This document shows, piece by piece, positions 33,919-46,750 of a stretch of 64,000 bases of DNA (position 1 is the first letter of the stretch; every line of letters begins with the position of its first letter). The translations under genes were made by a program, and so were the position numbers. The notes under the pieces are model-generated. The model was not told where the DNA came from. It worked only from the letters and a program-made list of their open reading frames with translations, and did no database searches. The stretch lies in contig JASJZH010000003.1 of NCBI GenBank assembly GCA_037178975.1, positions 9,114,001 to 9,178,000 on the forward strand, in the 5' to 3' direction. This DNA is from Oscheius tipulae. Its lineage: Eukaryota; Nematoda; Chromadorea; Rhabditida; Rhabditidae.

Positions 33919-35133
33919 TTCTTCTGCTGTTTCTCTCGAGTCAGACAGGGACAAAGACAATGATAGTGACGGGGAGAAGAAAAGAGAAGAGAGAAGAGGG
34001 AAAGTGTGTGGAGTTCCAAGATTTCGAGCCTGAAAGCTGACTTGAAGGTGCAGGCTAACTATACTTGGATCCCCCTGCGAGCCCATGACACAGAAAATCC
34101 AGCCCAGTACAAAAAACTAACTTACTCTTTTTGGGTCCAAAACTGCATTTTAAGACAATGTGATGTTCTACAAAGTTGTAGCTTTTGATACAGGCAAAAA
34201 TTTTGCAGAACTTCAAACCGAGTTTTCTACCCGAGTGTTGACTCTTCGGGTTTTCATCAGCCCCTGTCTCTGTCTGTCAGGCATAGCGAGAAAGAGTGAG
34301 AGTGGCAAAGGGACAGAGAGAGACACAAAAAGACCAGGTACTATCAATTTAGGACACAACTCCAGTGAGAAACATCTGCTGCAAGCCGGAGAGTCGATGT
34401 CTTTTGCCCTATGTGGATCAGAGCAGTATGAGACCGAAGCGATGCTTTCCAGGTTGGTAACAGTATTAGACGGAGGCAGTGACATTAACAGAACAAACAC
34501 TGTCGTTCAGGAGACGACACCTGTCCCGATACTACAGCTTGTCTCCCAGCCTTAGAAGACAATGCCAACGTAACTAACGCCATTGACGTCTTCTTCTACT
34601 GTTGTCACACAGTGGACGTCTTTACCTGTTCCGATGGAACAATGCCTATCATTGACAAGCTGACAAGAAGACCCATGAAATGTCATGTGTCTAATCCCTT
34701 GTCCTGTCCGTCCGAAAGGGTCTGTTCCAGTCTAGTAGACGGATCTCACTCATGCTGTCCTCACCCTCTACTATCAGATGTCTGTGCAGAGGCGGTGGTC
34801 AGTTCCGATGGGAGTGTGACTAGATGCAAGGTTAGAGAGACGAAGAGACAGGAAGTCTAAGTAACAGAGAGACAGAAAAACAGAGTCATAGAAACAGAGA
34901 GCCAGAGGAATAGAGAGACAGAAACCCCAAGTTTTCAGTCCTTTGAGGACAACTCCTGTCCGGAAGGGAAGTGTCGAAGAGCGGCTAATGGAGACTATGT
35001 CTGCTGCCGGGTGGCCTCTCCTCCGCAGAGACTACTCCATCCGGGTGTTCCCTTCGTCCCTGAGATTATCGCCCCGAAGAAGATGAGATCGGCCAGAAGG
35101 AGAAGACCATCCTATTTGAAAAATCTACCGTAA
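32319..35133 (+). CDS. Secreted multi-domain Kunitz / cysteine-rich repeat protein
   Basis: Nine exons (32319-32370, 32408-32494, 32539-32766, 32801-32861, 32907-33022, 33170-33882, 34353-34452, 34511-34830, 34939-35133) sum to 623 residues. A signal peptide (MLLLLSTLFTVAAHELG) leads into Kunitz 1 (CRLPKDQGYEC ... MFKGCGGNQNRFGT), a cysteine-rich repeat, Kunitz 2 (AFTGCGGNENNFKSKGDC), another repeat, then Kunitz 3 (GSCRKDSLVWTFDYKSGAC), which lacks the GCGGN motif. Five or more cysteine-rich repeats of the pattern CPxG...C...CPxxxxC...CC follow. The alternation resembles nematode mlt-11-like protease inhibitors of cuticle and moulting; the exact role is inferred. Intron 6 (470 nt) holds a (GA)n run and an R1 repeat. 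The acceptor for exon 7 is tttag. The C-terminus is basic (KKMRSARRRRP). Confidence 0.92.
33883..33914. repeat. (GA)n run at the donor of Kunitz-gene intron 6
   Basis: The donor AAG|gtgagag runs straight into a GAGAGA repeat, so the 5' splice site is part of the microsatellite. Confidence 0.85.
34030..34230. repeat. Dispersed repeat R1, copy 3, in Kunitz-gene intron 6
   Basis: Shares ordered blocks with 21180-21395: GACTTGAAGGTGC, CCAGCCCAGTACAAAAA, TTTTTGGGTCCAAAACTGCAT, TACAAAGTTGTAG and TTTTGCAGA. Roughly 65-75 percent similar by eye. Confidence 0.75.
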
Positions 35134-35511
35134 TGAATGATCTGAGCTGTAGTTATAGAGGGTGACAAACTCAATGGATAGAGAGAGAGTGACAGTGATA
35201 GTGACAATAGACTTACTCTGGCTTCATGGTAACCTTCGTTTCCGAAGGAGCCGTTGCAGTAGCCTTTTTAGACGAGCGTCTCTCTGCTGCTGCTGTCCTC
35301 GAACTAATTATGGTACCTTTCTAGCTTTTTGAACAAACTGTACATTATAGAGACTTCAAATTGCTGCTGGAAGAAAAAGCTTTTTCGCTAAAAAGAAAAA
35401 CTTTATATTGTGAATGTCCAGAAGTTAGAATAGTTTCGTCCGAGTCTCCATTCGAACACCTCTTTCGGTAGGCTCTACCGAAGTCATTCTCTCAACAGAA
35501 ATGGTTCAGAA
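35134..35511. other. Gap between the Kunitz gene and the kinase pseudogene
   Basis: No gene was seen; short GACAG words occur near 35180-35205. Confidence 0.6.
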
Positions 35512-36172
35512 ATGACCGCTAGGAAATTATTGTCGGCCGGAGATGAGCTGGAAGACGGTCAATTTGAGGTGGAGGAATTCCTGGGCTCCGGAGGATATGG
35601 GTGCCTACGCGGCCACGGATCGACTGACGAGCAGAAAAGTCGCCATCAAGGTGGAATCGAGAGGCGAGCCGAAGGCCAAGGGACAGCTGGAAAATGATGC
35701 TCATATCCTGAACTACCTGAGCGGATCAGAAATGAGCAGGTAGGTTACTGTCACTGTCTTCTTGTCTCACTTTCCCTCTATGTTTGTGTGTCTCTGTCTC
35801 TGTAATCGTGCAACTTTCAGATTCACAGCTGCGTCTGCTACGGCGAGACAGACAGTCCGCTACTTGGTGATAAAAAAGTGCGGCCAGAATCTGCGTCAAC
35901 GCTTCACCATCCTGACAAGGCTCTATATAATGATGAAGATGCTCTCCTATTTGCGCTTCCTCCACAGCCTGCAGCTGATTCGACGTCAAGCTCGAGAACT
36001 TTTGCATTGGAGTCGGGAAGCAGTGCCAGGTCTATCTCATCGACTACCGTCTATGCAGACGAGCCGATCGTCCACATCGCAATCCGCACTTCTTCGGCAC
36101 GGTCAGATACTCTTCTGTCAAGGCTCAGATAGGCTCTCTCATTTTTTTTGTTGATAAAATATGGAGGCTTGA
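35512..36172 (+). pseudogene. CK1/TTBK-type protein kinase pseudogene
   Basis: An N-terminal kinase half of the casein-kinase-1/tau-tubulin-kinase type, greatly expanded in nematodes. It starts MTARKLLSAGDELEDGQFEV then FLGSGGYG. The frame breaks at about 35600 inside the glycine loop. The next frame reads AATDRLTSRKVAIKVES (VAIK lysine), then LENDAHILNYLSG and a donor. After intron 1 (about 35740-35820) the sequence resumes, shifts near 35852, reads RYLVIKKCGQNL and MMKMLSYLRFLHSL, and loses about five bases at 35977-35982. That deletes the His-Arg of HRD, and DVKLENFCIG follows in a third frame. The DFG position reads DYR. It reaches FFGTVRYSSVKAQ and then a stop, without the C-lobe. Confidence 0.85.
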
Positions 36173-37277
36173 CTATCTTTTCCTGACCTAGAACTGTAAG
36201 ATGGTGTCTAGGGCTCAGAATAGACTTTTTACTACAGAAAAATCTGAAAAATAGCCGAAATCTACAGAGAACTTGCAGCAAACCATAGAAAGTCGATCTT
36301 TTTGTACACTATTTCGCGTGATACGCAATTGTGCGTCGAACGCAATCCTATACGCAAATTCGCATCGCGCGCAATTTACTATTTTTGTTGCGACGACAAT
36401 TTTTACAGATCCTCAACCATGCAGCTTTTTTCAACCAATTTTTATGGTTTAGCAATGTCTTTATCGCGTTCGCAGCATCAGAAATAGGAAATTAAGTGAG
36501 TTTTAAGCCTAAAAGCACTAAAAATCTGTTAAAAACGCTGTGAATCTCCCCTCATTTTGACAAGCTCATCGGAATTGTGTACAGTTGATGAAAAGAATCT
36601 TAACCCTATCAAATAATACCTGAAATCTGGTGAGAAGTGTCGCAAGCCTCATTCCATTTGGTTTTCCATGTTTTCTTGTGCTTCTAGCCCTGTTTTGGGA
36701 TGCTTTCCCACTCGGCTGGCAGAAGCCCGCATCGGCTGCTGCATTTTGCTTACTCACATTACCAATTACCAACTCTCTTTCTCATTGCCTATTGTCGCTG
36801 TCTTTGTCACTATCACTGACTCTGTCATACACTAATCTAGCACGTCACTTTCATCCCATGTCCGCTGTTTTCTTTCCGAAAATTATCAAAATTCTTCTCA
36901 AACCGATGAAAATATCATTCGTAGAACTCTGGCGATTATGCCGAAAAAAAAGGCTACAAGATGACCTTTTTCCTCGGCTCCCACCTCTCCTGCTTATTAT
37001 CCGTTCCCTGCTATCACTTTCTCCCTATTTCCAGGAATTTAACCAAGAAACTTCGACTCAACAAATTTCTAACGATTTGTGCTGATCTCGGGGCTTCTAA
37101 GTAGGTTATTGGGCTGTAAAAATAGGTCAAGACGTGAGGATAATACCGTTCATTCAATGAAACATACTGATAAGGACAAAAGTGAATCTGGATAGGGAAA
37201 GAAGTGGGGGAGGGGGCCATTTGGGATACAAGTAGTTGGGTTAATCTAATAAAAATGACTTATTGGGGGTGATAGGA
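36173..37277. other. Gap without recognised gene
   Basis: Open stretches here (for example 36630-37085 on the plus strand) are hydrophobic, Ser/Leu-biased artefacts of a CTGTCTTTGTC-type tract. No homologue or splice pattern was found. Confidence 0.55.
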
Positions 37278-37882
37278 TCATCTGTCGAGCTCGGAGACGA
37301 TTTGCAAGTCTGAAATCCGCGATTTTCTTGGAGAAAGGGACCAAAAACTGACTTGAAGAGGCTGTGTTGCTGGCCAGCTCGTAATTGTTGTGTATGTCCT
37401 CCACCAGCTGTGCCAGGGTTTTTAGGTCTTCGTGCTTGGTCGTCACGACGTCAACTTCCCTCTTCACATGCACGAGCTCGGTCTGGCTGGCCTCGATTTC
37501 GTAGGACAGATGCTCGTCTTCCTCCTGCAGCTCTTTCAGCTCCTCTTTTCTGGCTAGGCAGCGGCCTAAAAATGGATTTTTGTGGCTGACAGAGCCAGAA
37601 AAACCTACTTTGTATGGCTGTAGGAAGATTGTCGACCTGCTCTTGGAGACCCGCCAGAGCCTGCATGACTTCTCTCGACGAGCTGGCCATCTCGTGCTTT
37701 ATCCTGACGAATTCTTCTGGGGGCCTGTAGACTTTCTGCAAAAAAAAAACCTTACAATACCGGAAAAACAGAAATCGTGCCTCAATTTGCTCGGCGAGGG
37801 CGTCTATGAAGCCGAAGCCGTAGTCTGTCGTCTCCAGGCGGGACAGGTTGCTATAGGACGTCAGGAAGGAGCTGCGGTTCAT
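37278..37882 (-). CDS. Small coiled-coil protein, unrecognised
   Basis: Four exons (37882-37781, 37735-37609, 37565-37353, 37309-37278) sum to 157 residues. It starts MNRSSFLTSYSNLSRLE, then a helical region (EFVRIKHEMASSSREVMQAL) and a long coiled coil (EELKELQEEDEHLSYEIEAS, HVKREVDVVTTKHEDLKTLA), ending NLQIVSELDR. No membrane span or signal peptide. Size and layout would fit a small kinetochore, centrosomal or BLOC-type subunit, but none is claimed. Intron 1 uses a GC donor (ATTGAG|gcacga) with a gttttttttttttgcag acceptor; there is no GT alternative that keeps the frame. It is divergently arranged with RAB18, about 730 nt away. Confidence 0.75.
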
Positions 37883-38616
37883 TCTGAAAACGGAGAATTG
37901 GAGAGAAAAGGTATGAGAGGCAGTGAGAAGTTCAGAGACAAACATGGTATCCTGCCTTGTTTTGTGAATTTTAGCAAACTTTGTGGGTACGAATTGATGG
38001 CGAACAGCTACAGAAATAATAAATAACGTTTTGGAAGTTGCTTTCCTCCTTGCAGAACAAGAAATACGAGATAAAGTATACATGCAAGTGAGGAAACAAT
38101 GAGTGGCAGTTCTAAGACGAAAAAGTCTCAAAATTAAACATCTTCGTTATTAGTTTGGTCTTGTACGACATAATAAAGACAGGTTACTGGTGGCAAACGC
38201 ATGAACAGAGTTTTGAGAGTGACAGAAGAAAAGAGAAAGGAAAGTTAGAAATCCCAAATTTGCCATAAAGTCCTGTGTAACGCATAAAGGCACTCGAATA
38301 CTTGTTTCTTACGCTCCCTAGGATCAGTTCCCATGATATTTTCGTAATCATCAGTTTTAAACTAAAAATGTACTCAGAACACTATCAGTGTTAGAAAAAA
38401 AGCAGGAAAAATCGGCAAAGGAAATCTTGAAACAAAATGAAATTTTGAACTTGCCGCTGCTTTCACAACAGCCTGGGTCCCGTCACGGAGACGTTTACGG
38501 TAACGCCGATTTCCATCATGCGCCTGCCAAACATTCGAATTGCACTCGTGTTTCTTCATACCTTTCTCGTTATTTTTTGTCAAATTTTTCATCAAAAAAC
38601 TGCTTCCAGACCCGAA
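37883..38616. other. Intergenic region between divergent genes
   Basis: A shared upstream region of the coiled-coil gene (-) and RAB18 (+). No promoter motif was recognised. A ttccag acceptor ends 7 nt upstream of the RAB18 ATG, so part of this may be a RAB18 outron or 5' UTR intron. Confidence 0.45.
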
Positions 38617-40035
38617 ATGTCATTTCTGAGCGAGAAGGAAGAAGATGCACCCACGATTACCACACTAAAAATCCTAATTATCGGCGAAAGTGGCGTCGGA
38701 AAGTCCAGGTTTGTTTTTCAGCCATTCCCCTGGTTATTTTACCCCTGTTTACAGTTTGATGCTTCGATTTGTCGACGATACATTTGATCCCGAGCAGCCG
38801 GCAACAATAGGTTCGCTCAAAATCCTTCAAAAATGAATTTTACGTCTTCAGGTGTCGATTTCCGCGTGACCACGATGAACATTGATGGCAATCGCGTAAA
38901 GTTGGCAATTTGGGATACTGCAGGTGCAGTTTGAGCGAAAAATCCCTGAAAAATTGGTTCAGGACAGGAAAGATTCCGTACCTTGACGCCGAGCTACTAT
39001 CGCGGAGCCCAAGGTGTTATTTGTGGTAATTTTTTCGGATTTTCTCGAACAAAATTGCGTTCTAGTGTACGACGTGACGAATCGGGACAGCTTCGAGCGT
39101 CTTGAGCACTGGATGACTGAGGTCGACACCTACTCGACAAGAGGAGAAGCCGTGAAGATGCTCGTGGCCAACAAAATCGACATGGTAGGTTGATGGGCCC
39201 TGACCTAACTTTTTGAAGATTTCATGAGGCTTCGACTTTCTAAAAGTGCCTATAGATAATGAAAGGTATCAGCATGTCACCAAGTCGACCTATAACCACC
39301 ATTTGCTTCCTTATATTTCTGGCTCGAAAAAGCTGTCGTGTTGCCAGGGACATGATCGGACAGTTTGGGGGGCTTGAAATGACAGACTTATATTCTGACT
39401 GTGCCATGATGAGAGTTTGACAGGTCTTGTTGGCGTGTTATGGATTTGAGATGCTGATTGGATAGCAAGCGGACAGGGGATCACCTGGATCCCTGTCATC
39501 AAAAACTTTTGCAATTGCTGCAATTTGCTCGACACTAGGTATTTCGAACATTTTAGAAACTTGCATAAGGATCCTCTATGTTGATATCATCTTATCTGCA
39601 CGACTCCCTCTGCCAATGTATGCCGTGGCAGAGAGCAGTTTACTACTAGGTAGATGAGCTGACGTGACACCGAGGAAAACAGCCTAAATTTGACTGAAAA
39701 GTATGAAAGACGCGGGATCAAAATTGATAGCCGTTAAGAAAATATGCATTTGAACCCGCCCAACTTTCAGCCGAACCGCGAAGTCTCGCGCGAAGAAGGC
39801 CTGAAATTCGCGAAACGACACAGGACGCTGTTCATCGAGGTCAGTGCCAAGACGAAGGAGAACGTCCAGTGTGCTTTCGAGGAACTCATCGAGAAGGTCA
39901 GTCTCCCCTCAACTTTATCGATTTTATCGTATATTTCAGGTAATTCAAACGCCCGGCTTGTGGGAGAACGACCGTCCAGCTTTTCGTCTAGGCCAGGATG
40001 CCAGCAGTCAAGAAGCCAACTATTGCGGCTGCTAA
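38617..40035 (+). CDS. RAB18: Rab18 small GTPase
   Basis: Rab18 is a membrane-anchored GTPase acting at the ER and lipid droplets. Seven exons (38617-38708, 38755-38810, 38852-38923, 38963-39025, 39066-39184, 39771-39896, 39940-40035) sum to 207 residues; human has 206. All GTPase motifs are present: P-loop GESGVGKSS, switch [37 protein letters not shown] and EVSAKT. Rab18-specific text includes [32 protein letters not shown] and IQTPGLWE. It ends NYCGC, a double-cysteine prenylation signal. Intron 5 is 586 nt; the others are 37-46 nt. U2AF2 follows on the same strand only 205 nt after the stop. Confidence 0.97.
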
Positions 40036-40230
40036 AAATGACTACTTTTTTTTTGTACGCCCACTCCCTTGTAAATACACACCATAGCCTGCCGTTTAGT
40101 CACTTTTACACACATGAAGACTGTACATTTACCATAAATTTCTACACTCCCATTTTATTGCATTTTTTGTCATGTAGTCTCGTTAAATCGAACCCCGTAT
40201 CTATTTTTTGTTCCATTTTTTGATAAAATC

Positions 40231-40240
40231 CCATGTTCAG
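40231..40240 (+). promoter_or_regulatory. Candidate trans-splice acceptor of U2AF2
   Basis: CATGTTCAG ends directly at the U2AF2 ATG, about 200 nt after the RAB18 stop, with T-rich sequence between. This is the arrangement seen at downstream genes of nematode operons. The same acceptor-at-ATG layout occurs at 4805 (+), 4148 (-), 49316 (-) and 49965 (-). Confidence 0.5.
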
Positions 40241-44394
<4,154 letters not shown>

Positions 44395-44449
44395 GTAAAA
44401 TTGTCGATCTGTCTAAATTCTCATCTGTCTTCACGTAATCTCTTCCGTA

Positions 44450-44455
44450 AATAAA
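44450..44455 (+). terminator. Polyadenylation signal of U2AF2
   Basis: AATAAA about 55 nt after the U2AF2 stop codon. Confidence 0.75.
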
Positions 44456-44499
44456 TCAATCGTGAACGTAAAAAAATGGTATTTTATTCGTCAACTGTG

Positions 44500-44757
44500 A
44501 CTGGAAAGAGACAAAACAATACAGGAGGACAGATAGAGAGACAGAAAGAGGAGAAACAGGCAGAACCACAAGAGACGAAGATACTGAGACACAAAAAAGA
44601 CAGGCAGACTCGAGAATCCGAGCTAGATAACAGGTAGTTTAAGGAACTCGACTACCGAAAAAAAGATAAAGATCAAGGAGAGACAGTGAGGGTGAGTACA
44701 AGTCAATAAGACAAGAAGAAGAACGGAACAAGACACTATTACCAGAGTTTATTGCGA
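44500..44757. repeat. GACAG tract between convergent genes
   Basis: Short purine-rich GACAGAAAGAG words fill the space between the 3' ends of U2AF2 (+) and the next gene (-). AATAAA for the latter lies at 44748-44753 on the minus strand. Confidence 0.6.
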
Positions 44758-46311
44758 TTAGTTTTCCGTGGTAGTCGACTTCCAGTCGTTCTTCGGCGGC
44801 GGCCGCTCCCAAAGCGTCCTCTTGTCGACGACCACACGCTTCGGGATGAACTTCTCCTGCGTCTTCAGAGTGATGTTACCCTCGAACTCGTGGGCCTCGC
44901 CACCAATCTCAGCATCCAGAATCAGCGTGTGCTTCTGCTCACCGTCAGCCGTCGTTTTCTTCTTCTCCGGCGTCTGGCTCGTCCCCTCGTTCAGACTGTC
45001 CTTCTTGACTCCTGGCGAGATGGCCGTGTACGGCGAAACGCTCCTCCTCGTGTCCGAGAAGAACACCTGAGAGGGCTTCTTTCCCAGCTGCGGAGTGTCC
45101 AGATTCAGATGGGGCACACCCTTGCTGGACGAGAGGCTCTGAGGAACAGGGATGGCGTTCGGATGGATAGGGAGCTCGTGCTTGACGGGAGCATGGGTAC
45201 TTCTGTTCGTGGTCATCTCCGGAGTCAGGTACTGGCTGCGGTTCTCGGGTGGAGTCTGGTACAGGCCAGTCGTCGACGGAGTCTGTAACTGATCAGTGAG
45301 ACTCTGTCTATCTCTACTAACCTTGTGAGGAGTGACGGGCTCCTGCTTCGGCGTCTTCAACTTGGGCGTCCTGGCTTCCGACTTGGTCTCGGTCAGTTGC
45401 GAGTTGGGATTGTACTCGTAGTTGCGCGTCTCCTCCACAGACGTCTCCTTGAGGTACGCGTTGGGCAGCATATAGTGACTGAGACGCAGCTTGAACACGG
45501 GTCCGTAGTTCTTGACGCAGCTGTCCAGACCGCACCATCCCTCCAGATTCGGGCTGCTGTTCTTCATCTCGACCAAGTGTCCGTCTTGCCTCTTGCCTTC
45601 GGCCTGATTGAAGGCAAAGGTCATGTAGGTCTTGTTGTGGTAGCCCTTCTCTCCATTCTTGCTCGTGCTCGAAGTGTAGATATCGGAGAAGGTCTGCTGG
45701 CTGTCCGGAAGAAGAGTCTTGAATCCGGACACCTGGAAAACAGCGTTTTTTGAGACAAAGATACAGAGAGACAATGAAAAAGTGAGACAGAAAATCGGCG
45801 TGAAAAAGAGACAGAGTAGACTCACCATAGCCTCATTGCTAGATGTCTCCCAGTTGTTGAGCAGTTGCTCCCGGCTGATAGTGACATCGCGGGTGACACG
45901 GACCATACTCTTACTGTACCAGACCTTCTGACAGACCGACTCAACTGGATTTTTGTTCTCCTCCTCCTTCTCCCTCATCTTCTCCTGCTTGACCTGGTGT
46001 AGACTCTTGTGAGCTTCTTCGAACTTTGCCTGGTCCTCGATGAGTGATCTCGGACAGACCGTGATGCTAGTGTAGACGCGGATTGTCTCCATGTCCGTCT
46101 GAATGACTCTGCGGATGCGGATATGCTGCGGGACGGCAGTCAGCTCGAAGGCGGCCTCCGAACGATGAGGCAGCTTCTTGGCATTTCTCAGCAGCACGGC
46201 CTTCCTCAGCGCGTCCCGATTGCTCGTCCTGCCGCGTCTGGTGGAGCTGCGGGAGCGACTTCTGCTGTTATTGCTGGCGACGGACAGGTAGCTTCTCCTG
46301 GACGACGACAT
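44758..46311 (-). CDS. Unrecognised 486-residue protein, Ser/Thr-Pro-rich
   Basis: One long open frame is interrupted by a 93-nt intron (45825-45733, gtgagt donor, gttttccag acceptor) that happens to be in frame and stop-free. A second candidate intron of 33 nt (45321-45289, gttagt ... gatcag) is also in frame and is uncertain. The N-terminus is Ser/Arg-rich (SNNSRSRSRSSTRRGR). The middle has mixed alpha/beta composition (SVCQKVWYSKSMVRVTRD, NKTYMTFAFNQAEGKRQDGH, LEGWCGLDSC). The C-terminal third is disordered with many Ser/Thr-Pro sites (PKLKTPKQEPVTPHK, QTPPENRSQYLTPEM), ending RTLWERPPPKNDW. No signal peptide or membrane span. Possibly a nuclear phosphoprotein; no family was recognised. 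Confidence 0.75.
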   Translation of the reverse strand: MSSSRRSYLSVASNNSRSRSRSSTRRGRTSNRDALRKAVLLRNAKKLPHRSEAAFELTAVPQHIRIRRVIQTDMETIRVYTSITVCPRSLIEDQAKFEEAHKSLHQVKQEKMREKEEENKNPVESVCQKVWYSKSMVRVTRDVTISREQLLNNWETSSNEAMVSLLCLFFTPIFCLTFSLSLCIFVSKNAVFQVSGFKTLLPDSQQTFSDIYTSSTSKNGEKGYHNKTYMTFAFNQAEGKRQDGHLVEMKNSSPNLEGWCGLDSCVKNYGPVFKLRLSHYMLPNAYLKETSVEETRNYEYNPNSQLTETKSEARTPKLKTPKQEPVTPHKVSRDRQSLTDQLQTPSTTGLYQTPPENRSQYLTPEMTTNRSTHAPVKHELPIHPNAIPVPQSLSSSKGVPHLNLDTPQLGKKPSQVFFSDTRRSVSPYTAISPGVKKDSLNEGTSQTPEKKKTTADGEQKHTLILDAEIGGEAHEFEGNITLKTQEKFIPKRVVVDKRTLWERPPPKNDWKSTTTEN

Positions 46312-46750
46312 CGGCGAGTAGACGAGGCGACCTTCCTTCAGAGGACGCTGTGCGTCGAATATTTATTGCTGCCTTGGTAGTAGACTTTTCAATGTTTTCT
46401 AGGGGGATTACGAAAGAAAAGCTCCTATTGCTTCCAATTAGGCAACTTCAAATAGTTCTTTTATCCAAACTGTTCGAAAAAAATTTTATTTATTGAGTTC
46501 TGCTCGTGTCCGAATGACACGACTTATTGTCGCTATTTTTGTCTCTGTCCCATCAGTCCCCATAGTACTTTTCCTGCTGCCTGATAGTTTGCTAACATCT
46601 CCTTCTCTCGATATCCCAACTTTTTAACAATCCCCCTCCCCCTAAAAAACCTATAAAAACCAACATTTTATGAAAAAAAGGTACAGCAGTACAACAAAAA
46701 TATGCATAACAATAATAAGACCACTGGTGTGGATAAGATGACAATATGCT
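46312..46750. other. Gap between two minus-strand genes
   Basis: The upstream region of the 44.8-kb gene and the 3' flank of the 46.8-kb gene. No further feature was recognised. Confidence 0.5.

Noticed and set aside
34441-34512. Frameshift in the Kunitz gene between exons 7 and 8
   Set aside because: Using the acceptor at 34510 (cgttcag) gives RCFPG|DDTCPDTTAC in frame, and the total length becomes a whole number of codons, so no break is needed.
36630-37085. 151-codon hydrophobic open frame
   Set aside because: No homology, and its middle is a TCTTTGTCACTATC repeat; it runs through probable intergenic DNA with no splice context.
44752-45288. 178-codon open frame on the plus strand
   Set aside because: Antisense shadow of the Ser/Thr-Pro-rich minus-strand gene; Arg/Leu-rich composition is typical of reverse-strand reading of GC-rich exons.
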